Below, in pieces: positions 41,721-49,215 of a DNA stretch of 64,000 nt (its first letter is position 1; each line of letters begins with the position of its first letter). Made by a program: the position numbers and the translations under genes. Source of the DNA: Desulfamplus sp964425195 (GTDB lineage: Bacteria; Desulfobacterota; Desulfobacteria; Desulfobacterales; Desulfobacteraceae); the NCBI GenBank assembly GCA_964425195.1, contig CAYRLG010000015.1:1-64000 (forward strand). The letters are read 5' to 3'. Below the pieces are notes generated by a model that had not been told where the DNA came from, made no database searches, and saw only the letters and a list, made by a program, of their open reading frames with translations.

Positions 41721-44687
41721 GTGAAACAACAGTACCGATTAACAATAATAATTCTCTTTATTGTGGTTTTAAGCACAATTGGTTCATTAATTGTAAAAAC
41801 TACATTGTTCCGTTCTGACGGTGAGGTGTATCACATAGGAATATATGCTCCGTTTGAAGGTGCAAAATATGGTATTGGAGCTGCAATGGAGCGTGGCATC
41901 AGTATTTTAGTTGATGAAGTCAACGCAAATAAAGCAGTTGCAAGACAAAATTTAGGAGTTGAAATTAAAAAAGCAGACATCCAAAGCAGTGCTGAAGATG
42001 TTGTAAAATCTGCTGAAACGCTGCTTAAAGAGGAGAAGATGGTTACTGTGGTAGGTTACATAGAACCCGAAATGGTTGACTCTATCAATAAAATATATGA
42101 AAAAGCTAATATACCTCTTATTAACATCTCATCTACAGCAACCACTGCTGATAATATCAATAAATATCCCAATATATTCTCAACAGTTACAGATTCAAAT
42201 ATTGAAACCGGTTTTATTGCTAACTATACAAGAAATGTTCTTGGCAACAAAATAGTTACTATAATTCACGGTTCGTCTGACAATGAAAAAAATATGGCAG
42301 AGAGCTTTACCTCTGTTTATGCAAGGTTTGGAACTCAAATTCACTATCAATATGAATTTGATTCCAAAAATCCTGTTCAATCAATTAGCGAACTTGTAAC
42401 TCAAATTAAAGACCTAAAGGATATGGGGACTATATTTTTTGCCGGTGATACATTTTCTGCTGCCAACTTTGTAGTTCAAGTAAGAGATGCTGGTATTAAA
42501 AATCTTATAGTTGGAACAGATGTCGTTGCAACAGCAGGTTTTAGAGATGCAATTGAAAGTATTGTAAAGGATAAAGATAAAGTTGCTGGATATACCAATG
42601 GAATTGTCATGTCTGCTCCTCTTCTCTACGATACAGCAGGAGAAAAAGCTCAACAGTTCAAAAATCGCTATATGGAGAAGTTTGGTATGCCTCCAGACTG
42701 GATAGCAGGCTATGCTTATGATGCAGCAAAGATGGCATTTATTGGTATATTAAAAGATGAATCAGAAGATAAACCATCTGTAGAGAAGTGTCGTTCTATA
42801 ATTATAAACTACTTGAGTTCACTTATAACCCCTGAAACTGCACCTGATGGCGTGACTGGTAAAACATGGTTTTCACCTCAAGATAGGCAGCGTAAACCTG
42901 TACAGGTTGGTATCTATAATGGTCACAATATCATTGCTGCCCCAACCCAACTTCAACCAATCAAAAGCAGCAGCTCTGTCAACTATTTTGAGGAGATCAA
43001 AAGTGGCAGAATGCTCTATGTAAATGATCGATTCATGTACAAAACCAATGTTATATACACTGGTATCGAGGTTTATGAGATTACAGATATAAACCTTAAA
43101 GATCGCAGTGCTGTTTTTGACTTATCTATATGGTTTCGTTACAGAGGCAAATTTAATCCAGCAGATGTTGATTTCTTAAATGGTATTGATGATATTAAAA
43201 ACGATGCTAAAGAGATAAAGCTAATAGAGCCTATTGAAAGCTCTGAACAAAAGGGAATATCGTTCCAACTTTACCGTGTGAAAGGACGATTTGCTCTCGA
43301 TTTCTTGGATACTAAGTTGATCTATGGAAAAAGATTAATGGGGCTCTCATTTCACCATAAAAACCTGAATCGTAATAATGTTATTTACGTTGTTGATACT
43401 CTTGGTATGAACTTTGATAAACAGATGACTTTGAGACGACAGATAAACTCTAAACGTGCACTTAATCCTGCTCTTGGCTGGAGAATTGATGAGGCGTGGA
43501 TATCACAGAGGATTTTTACAACATCTTCTTTGGGTATTCCAATGTACGTTGGCTATGGCTCTACAGATCCCGATTTTTCACGAATTGACTATGGTATTGT
43601 TTTTAGCGAAGATAGAATTGACTTCAGATCACTTGTTCCTAATGAGTATCTTGTCTATATTGGTATATTTGGGCTTGTTGGAAGTATTGTAGCATGGCTT
43701 ATGGATAGACGGCTTAAGGGGCTATTTTGGCTAACATCATCATGGTTTATCAGAATAGCTTTTTGGCCTCTTCTTCTTCTATCTATAGGGAATCTTTCTG
43801 TCAACTATGCCATCAACCATAATATATCTGTTCACTACATACAAAAGTTGATAATGGGATATGATATGTGTTGGTGGATAATGGCAGCAAGACTTCTAAA
43901 CATTGCAATGGTACGTTTTCTTTGGAACCCTTTAGAAAACCGCACTAAACGAAAAGTACCAAATCTTATTCGCCATTTTGCATCAGCTATTGTATATCTA
44001 TTTGCCTTTTTTGCTATTGTTGCATTTGTGTGGAATCAAACGCTTACAAGTCTTCTTGCTACAAGCGGTCTTTTTACAATGATTATAGGTTTGGCTATAC
44101 AGGGAAATATTGCCAACATATTCTCTGGTATCATAATCAATTTAGAACGCCCCTTTTCAATAGGAGATTGGATTAAAGTTAAAGATATTGATGCTGTTAA
44201 TGTAGTTGATATGACATGGCGTACTGTTAGGCTTCAAACCCTTACTAACCATGTTGTTGCAATTCCAAATGGTATTGTTGCCAATGCGGTAGTTGTAAAC
44301 TACTCTAAAAATAGCATTCGTATAGATATTCCTATACAGATATCTACTCAGCATGAACCAGAAAAAGTTCTAAAATACCTAAAAGAGGTGATTGACAGCA
44401 TTCCAGATGCAACTGCTATTCAGCCTGCTGCTCAGGCATTTCTTGGAACTAAGGCACTTGGAAATAGCTGGGTTGCAGAGTATGTAGTTCGTGTATGGGT
44501 ATCTAACTGGAAAAACCAATTTGCTTTAAGGGGGAAAATTTGGAGTGCTATATGGAAAAAATTTACTACAAATGGAATCTCGTTAGACCCAGTTGGCGAT
44601 AATCAGCCTCAATATCCTCTTCTGCCTGAACAATCTGGAGTTGAAAAGAGTTCTACAACTGATAAAGATAAAATAGAACAAAAGTAG
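41721..44687 (+). CDS. Periplasmic-binding-protein / Cys-loop-like / MscS fusion channel
   Basis: A 988-residue membrane protein with an unusual domain order. Residues ~7-27 are a signal anchor. Residues ~36-410 are a type I periplasmic binding protein of the branched-chain amino-acid/LivJ kind (IGIYAPFEGAKYGIGAAMERGISILVDEVN, PLINISSTATT, WIAGYAYDAAKMAF). Residues ~428-640 are beta-rich with a pattern like Cys-loop receptor ligand-binding domains (TGIEVYEITDINLKDRSAVFDLSIWFRYRG); this is a resemblance, not a proven homology. Then come about five membrane helices (~643-809). The last is the MscS pore helix and beta domain (LLATSGLFTMIIGLAIQGNIANIFSGI, ERPFSIGDWIKV, VAIPNG), and a cytoplasmic tail follows. 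The start is GTG with AAGGAG upstream. It is 63 bp upstream of the TolC-like gene on the same strand. A ligand-gated, MscS-based channel or osmosensor is suggested. Confidence 0.85.
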   Translation: MKQQYRLTIIILFIVVLSTIGSLIVKTTLFRSDGEVYHIGIYAPFEGAKYGIGAAMERGISILVDEVNANKAVARQNLGVEIKKADIQSSAEDVVKSAETLLKEEKMVTVVGYIEPEMVDSINKIYEKANIPLINISSTATTADNINKYPNIFSTVTDSNIETGFIANYTRNVLGNKIVTIIHGSSDNEKNMAESFTSVYARFGTQIHYQYEFDSKNPVQSISELVTQIKDLKDMGTIFFAGDTFSAANFVVQVRDAGIKNLIVGTDVVATAGFRDAIESIVKDKDKVAGYTNGIVMSAPLLYDTAGEKAQQFKNRYMEKFGMPPDWIAGYAYDAAKMAFIGILKDESEDKPSVEKCRSIIINYLSSLITPETAPDGVTGKTWFSPQDRQRKPVQVGIYNGHNIIAAPTQLQPIKSSSSVNYFEEIKSGRMLYVNDRFMYKTNVIYTGIEVYEITDINLKDRSAVFDLSIWFRYRGKFNPADVDFLNGIDDIKNDAKEIKLIEPIESSEQKGISFQLYRVKGRFALDFLDTKLIYGKRLMGLSFHHKNLNRNNVIYVVDTLGMNFDKQMTLRRQINSKRALNPALGWRIDEAWISQRIFTTSSLGIPMYVGYGSTDPDFSRIDYGIVFSEDRIDFRSLVPNEYLVYIGIFGLVGSIVAWLMDRRLKGLFWLTSSWFIRIAFWPLLLLSIGNLSVNYAINHNISVHYIQKLIMGYDMCWWIMAARLLNIAMVRFLWNPLENRTKRKVPNLIRHFASAIVYLFAFFAIVAFVWNQTLTSLLATSGLFTMIIGLAIQGNIANIFSGIIINLERPFSIGDWIKVKDIDAVNVVDMTWRTVRLQTLTNHVVAIPNGIVANAVVVNYSKNSIRIDIPIQISTQHEPEKVLKYLKEVIDSIPDATAIQPAAQAFLGTKALGNSWVAEYVVRVWVSNWKNQFALRGKIWSAIWKKFTTNGISLDPVGDNQPQYPLLPEQSGVEKSSTTDKDKIEQK

Positions 44688-44750
44688 GTTACTATTAACT
44701 AAAATAACTGTTATTCCAATAATTTATAATATTTTTTAATCAGGTAAACT

Positions 44751-46154
44751 ATGTTTTTCAAACAGATAAAAATTTCTCTTATATACTTATTATGCTCAAT
44801 AGTTTTTTTAACTTTAGGTCTCACAGAATCTTTTGCGTCAGACTCCAAAGATAAAACAGATAAAGATAAAACAAATTTAGATTCTAAACACTCTGAATCA
44901 ACGACTCTAACCATAACTGAAATCTCTGGAAATCAATATTTTTATGACCTTCTTAAACCAATTCTTAAAACAAATGAGCGTATTTTAAGTGCCCAAGCAG
45001 CAGTAAGAGCTGCCAAAGAGCAGATAAGAGTAAGGCTTGGCGCCCGTTATCCAGAGCTTGAACTTACGCTTGAGGCTGGAAGAGAAGACGAGTATGAAGA
45101 GACAATTCCTGAACAATACAACCAAAGCAAATTAAAATTGACCCAACTTCTTTGGGATTTTGGTAAAACTGACGCAGCGGTTGATAAGGCAAGACGTCAA
45201 CTTACGGAACAAGAGTTAAACCTTAAGAAGGCTTATCAGCAATTAATAGTTGATGCAGCTATAGCGTACCAGAGACTTCATAGAGCATACGTTGTGCTTC
45301 AATACTCTATTGAGTCAGAGGCTAATATACGCCGTCAAACTGGTCTTGAAGAGATTCGCGTTGCTGAAGGTTATGGTTATACAACTGATGTTCTTCAATC
45401 TAAATCTCAACTTGCTGGTGCTATGTCAAGACGTCAGCGAAATGAAGGTGAATACAGTTTAGCAGAAAGCGGTTATTCAGAAATTTTTGGCACTCTTCCA
45501 GAAGATATATCTAAAATGCAACCGATTGAACCTTATAATATGCTCTCTATTCCTGAAACTCTTGAATCAGTAGTTAATATTGCAAAAAATAATAATATTG
45601 AGATTCTTTTAGCAAAAAATAGAGAATCTGTTGTTGAAACTGATATCAGGAGTGAAAAAAATAAGGCTCTATTTCCAGATATTGAGTTTGCACTTGAAGG
45701 AGATGTTTCAGACAACTACAACGCAACATTTGGAAATGTCAAAGAGTATAAAGCAAGCGTGATGCTTAAAAAAAAGATAAATTTAGGGCTGATAGAAAAT
45801 AACAAGATAAGAGCTGCAAGAGAGACAATGTTGAAAGAGAAGAACTTGGTTGCAGACAAAGAGAAGGTTATTGAAAAAATAGCCCGTGGTGCATGGCAGA
45901 GGCTTAAAACAGCAGAAATAACAACTCAAACTTTAAGTGAGCAGGCAGATTTAACGGCAGCATTTTTAAAACTTGCAAGAGAAGAGAGAGATTTAGGCAA
46001 TCGTTCATTGATGGATATTCTCGCTGGTGAAACATCTCTTATAAATGCTAAAAGTGATAGTTACGCTGCAAAAATAGATATCTCTTTTGGAATGTTCGCC
46101 CTACTTGAGGTTATGGGAAATATAGATTTAGAGATGTTTAACAAAAACGAGTAA
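44751..46154 (+). CDS. TolC-family outer-membrane protein of type I secretion
   Basis: A 467-residue outer-membrane efflux protein, the exit duct of the type I secretion system encoded here. It has a signal peptide (residues 1-29, ending SFASD). The mature part has two repeats of long heptad-rich helices (AQAAVRAAKEQIRVRLGARYPELELTLEAG; later AAFLKLAREERDLGNRSLMDILAGETSLINAKSD), with LTQLLWDFGKTDAAVDKA and KINLGLIENNKIRAARE at the conserved beta/helix junctions. It is 13 bp upstream of the ABC gene. Residues just after the signal peptide are unusually Lys/Asp/Ser-rich. Confidence 0.9.
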   Translation: MFFKQIKISLIYLLCSIVFLTLGLTESFASDSKDKTDKDKTNLDSKHSESTTLTITEISGNQYFYDLLKPILKTNERILSAQAAVRAAKEQIRVRLGARYPELELTLEAGREDEYEETIPEQYNQSKLKLTQLLWDFGKTDAAVDKARRQLTEQELNLKKAYQQLIVDAAIAYQRLHRAYVVLQYSIESEANIRRQTGLEEIRVAEGYGYTTDVLQSKSQLAGAMSRRQRNEGEYSLAESGYSEIFGTLPEDISKMQPIEPYNMLSIPETLESVVNIAKNNNIEILLAKNRESVVETDIRSEKNKALFPDIEFALEGDVSDNYNATFGNVKEYKASVMLKKKINLGLIENNKIRAARETMLKEKNLVADKEKVIEKIARGAWQRLKTAEITTQTLSEQADLTAAFLKLAREERDLGNRSLMDILAGETSLINAKSDSYAAKIDISFGMFALLEVMGNIDLEMFNKNE

Positions 46155-46167
46155 GGAGAACTTCTCC

Positions 46168-47925
46168 ATGAGTGAACTGCTGCTCCGCCTAAAAAAGCAC
46201 CCTATTATTACTATTGAACTTATCTTTGCCTCGTTTTTTGTCAACTTTCTTGGTCTTGCCTCTTCTCTTTACATTATTCAACTTCTTAACCGTTATGTAT
46301 CTCATGGCGTTGATGCTACTCTATACACACTTACAATTGGTGTATGTATAGCTATATTACTTGAATTTGGATTTAGAAAAGCACGATCATCTCTTGCTGC
46401 TTATCTTGGAGCTGAAAGAAACTATGAGTTGATGATAGGAACTTTTGGAATCTTGACTAATGGCAAGATGAAATTTTTAGATAGGATTCCACAGCGACTT
46501 AGACAGGAGATCATAAAAGGGACAAATACAGTTGAAGATGCTTATAAAACTTCTAACATAGCAGCGATTTTCGATCTCCCTTTTGCTTTTGTATTTATAG
46601 CTGTCTTAACATGGCTATCTTTAACTCTTAGCACAATAACACTTATTTTTATGTTTTTGATGTTTATACTTGGCATAATAAGCAGACAGGTAGTTAAAAA
46701 AAATCTCAACAAGGTTACAGAGGCATCTGTAAAGGGTAACGGGCTTTTTAGCACTGCAAATCAATCTTTGGAAACTGTTCGTCTATTTGACAATAATCAG
46801 TTTATGCTCAATGAATGGGGGAAAAACTGCGATGATTTTTTAGATAAAAGAGCCACAGTATCAGAACAGCAGGACCTTATCCAGAGCATTAGCCGAAGCG
46901 TCCAATCATTGATGAGCGTTGCAATTTACGCTGCTGGTGCAGTCCTTACTGTAAACGGAGATATTACTGTAGGCTCTCTTATCGGGGCAAATATTCTATC
47001 TATGCGTGCTCTTGCCCCTGTTGCCCGTTTTGCATATTTAGGAGAGGCTTTTACTATGGCAGAGCAATCTCTTGAGAGAATAAAACAGTTTGGGCAGATT
47101 GAAACAGAACGACAAGGAGGCATTGCACTTAAAACTTATCAGGGAAGGCTTCAGTTTAAAGATGTCTCTTTCGCTCATCAAGGAATGTCCCGCCCTCTTT
47201 TTGAATCTCTTGATCTTGAGATTCTGCCAGGTGCTGTTCTTGTTGTCACTGGAGAGAATGGAACAGGAAAAACTACACTTTGCAGGCTCATTGCTGGGCT
47301 TCTTGAGCCAGACAGAGGAGAGATTCTTGCTGACGGAGTGGATTTACGGCAATTATCGCCAGCATGGTGGAGATCACAGCTTACATATCTGCCTCAAGAT
47401 ACACAGTTTCTCCCAGCTTCAATTAGAGAGAATCTGTTGGCTGCAATATCCTCTTTCAATACAGATAGAGGTTCTTTAGATAAATCATCTGATAATAAAA
47501 TTGAAATCTCTAACTTCTCAGAATCTGCCCAACAGCCAACTGTAAACTTAAATAAGATAATTAAAGATGCAGGGCTGATAAATTTTATTGATCAGAGCCA
47601 GCAAGGTCTTGATACTCAAATTATAAACAATGGAGCAAATCTTTCAACTGGTCATCGTAAACGGATTGCTCTTGCAAGAGCATTGGCGGTCGGCGGTAAA
47701 TTGGTTCTTTTTGACGATCCTACCGAAGGACTTGACAGGCAAGGCTGCAATACGCTCTATTCACTGCTTTTAGAGCTTTCCAAAAAAGGGCATACCATCA
47801 TCATATTTACACAAGACACCAATATAATCAGAGGCGCAACACGTATTCTTGATTTAAACAGCAAACCTGTTCCCAAAATAGTTATTTCTGATCCAAAAAC
47901 TTTGGAAAGTAAATCTAATGGCTAA
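46168..47925 (+). CDS. Type I secretion ABC transporter with altered catalytic motifs
   Basis: A 585-residue fused membrane/ATPase half-transporter of the PrtD/LapB kind. There is no C39 peptidase or C39-like domain; transmembrane helices span ~15-300. The ATPase has a normal Walker A (GENGTGKTT, ~362-370) and Q-loop (LPQ410). The signature is LSTGH (492-496) instead of LSGGQ. The residue after Walker B Asp516 is Asp517 where Glu is normal, and the switch His is replaced (FTQD, Gln549). A ~33-residue Ser/Asn-rich insertion (428-460) lies between Q-loop and signature. The pattern suggests slow or unusual ATP hydrolysis. It overlaps the HlyD gene by 8 bp. Its presumed substrate is the adhesin two genes downstream. 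Confidence 0.9.
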   Translation: MSELLLRLKKHPIITIELIFASFFVNFLGLASSLYIIQLLNRYVSHGVDATLYTLTIGVCIAILLEFGFRKARSSLAAYLGAERNYELMIGTFGILTNGKMKFLDRIPQRLRQEIIKGTNTVEDAYKTSNIAAIFDLPFAFVFIAVLTWLSLTLSTITLIFMFLMFILGIISRQVVKKNLNKVTEASVKGNGLFSTANQSLETVRLFDNNQFMLNEWGKNCDDFLDKRATVSEQQDLIQSISRSVQSLMSVAIYAAGAVLTVNGDITVGSLIGANILSMRALAPVARFAYLGEAFTMAEQSLERIKQFGQIETERQGGIALKTYQGRLQFKDVSFAHQGMSRPLFESLDLEILPGAVLVVTGENGTGKTTLCRLIAGLLEPDRGEILADGVDLRQLSPAWWRSQLTYLPQDTQFLPASIRENLLAAISSFNTDRGSLDKSSDNKIEISNFSESAQQPTVNLNKIIKDAGLINFIDQSQQGLDTQIINNGANLSTGHRKRIALARALAVGGKLVLFDDPTEGLDRQGCNTLYSLLLELSKKGHTIIIFTQDTNIIRGATRILDLNSKPVPKIVISDPKTLESKSNG

Positions 47926-49201
47926 AGTTGTTTCTCACAATAAACCTGTAAAGAGCCAATTCTTTCTTGTAATAGCAATGCTTACAGTCATCTCTTTTTT
48001 TGTGTGGTCTGCCTATGGAGAGCTTGATGTTGTAAGTTTTGCCCCTGGTGAAGTTGTTCCATCAAGCAGAGTTAAGACTATTCAACATCTTGAAGGGGGT
48101 ATAATAAGAGAGATTTTGATTAAAGAGGGAGAAGAGGTAAAGGCTGGACAATCTTTGGTGATTTTAGAACCTACAAGCAGTAATGCTGATGTTGCAGAGC
48201 AGACTATCCATCTAAAATCTCTTGAAATAACCATTATGAGGCTTACTGCTGAAATAAGAGGAGATAAAACTTTAGCACTACCTGAAGAGCTTAAAAAATC
48301 AGCACCAGATTTGGCAAGAAATGCAGTTGCGATGTTTCAGATAAGACAGCAGCGAGTTGAAAATCAGATAAAAGTACAAAAAGAGCTTATAAACCAATAC
48401 AGGTTTCAGATTGAGGAGATAGAGGCGCGTCTGTCAGGAAATACCAGTATGAGAACCTTTCTTGAAGAGCAGGTTGGCATAAGCCAAAAACTCCTTCAAC
48501 ACAATCTCTCAAACAGAATGAACCACCTTGATCTTTTAAAACAGCTTGCTGATATAAAAGGAGAGCAAAAAATTGATCAGGCTTCTCTAAAAAAGATTGC
48601 AGCATCAATTAAAGAGGCTGAAGGTCGTCTTGCTCTTGTAAAAAATACATTTATTGAAGAGGCACAGAATGAACTTAGAGAAGTTCAAAGAACAGCCCAG
48701 ATAATTTATGAACGCTTAAATAAAAATGAGGACAGCTTAAGAAGAACCATACTGCGTTCACCAGTTGATGGAACTGTAAAATCACTCCTTTTTGTAACTA
48801 TAGGTGGGATAGTTCCCCCGGGCGGTGCGGTAGCAGAAGTTGTTCCAATAGATGACCGTTTGATTATTGAAGCACGCCTTCCAATCGGAGATATAGGGTA
48901 TGTCCATACAGGGCAGCATGTAAATGTTCGTCTCAACTCAGCAGATGGTGCAAGATTTGGGCATATCAACGGAGAGGTTATACACATAAGCCCAGACTCT
49001 ACAATATTAGAAGAGGGAGCACCCTTTTATAAAATCAAAATAACCACAGAAAAAAATTACTTTGGCAAACCTGAAAAACCATACAGACTTTTTCCTGGAA
49101 TGCTTATGCAGTGCAACATTATAACCGATAAAAGAACTGTAATTGAGTATATTCTTTCACCATTTCTGCTATCCTTTGAAACCGCCCTTCACGAAAGATA
49201 A
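47918..49201 (+). CDS. HlyD-family periplasmic adaptor of type I secretion
   Basis: A 427-residue membrane fusion protein bridging the ABC transporter and TolC. One N-terminal transmembrane helix (~15-36, FFLVIAMLTVISFFVWSAYG) is followed by the first lipoyl half (VKTIQHLEGGIIREILIKEGEEVKAGQ), a long coiled coil (~100-290), and the second lipoyl half (LRSPVDGTVKSLLFVTIGGIVPPGGAVAEVVP). A beta-barrel domain closes the protein. The start overlaps the ABC gene, and 14 bp separate it from the adhesin gene. Confidence 0.93.
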   Translation: MAKVVSHNKPVKSQFFLVIAMLTVISFFVWSAYGELDVVSFAPGEVVPSSRVKTIQHLEGGIIREILIKEGEEVKAGQSLVILEPTSSNADVAEQTIHLKSLEITIMRLTAEIRGDKTLALPEELKKSAPDLARNAVAMFQIRQQRVENQIKVQKELINQYRFQIEEIEARLSGNTSMRTFLEEQVGISQKLLQHNLSNRMNHLDLLKQLADIKGEQKIDQASLKKIAASIKEAEGRLALVKNTFIEEAQNELREVQRTAQIIYERLNKNEDSLRRTILRSPVDGTVKSLLFVTIGGIVPPGGAVAEVVPIDDRLIIEARLPIGDIGYVHTGQHVNVRLNSADGARFGHINGEVIHISPDSTILEEGAPFYKIKITTEKNYFGKPEKPYRLFPGMLMQCNIITDKRTVIEYILSPFLLSFETALHER

Positions 49202-49215
49202 ATAAGGAGGACACC

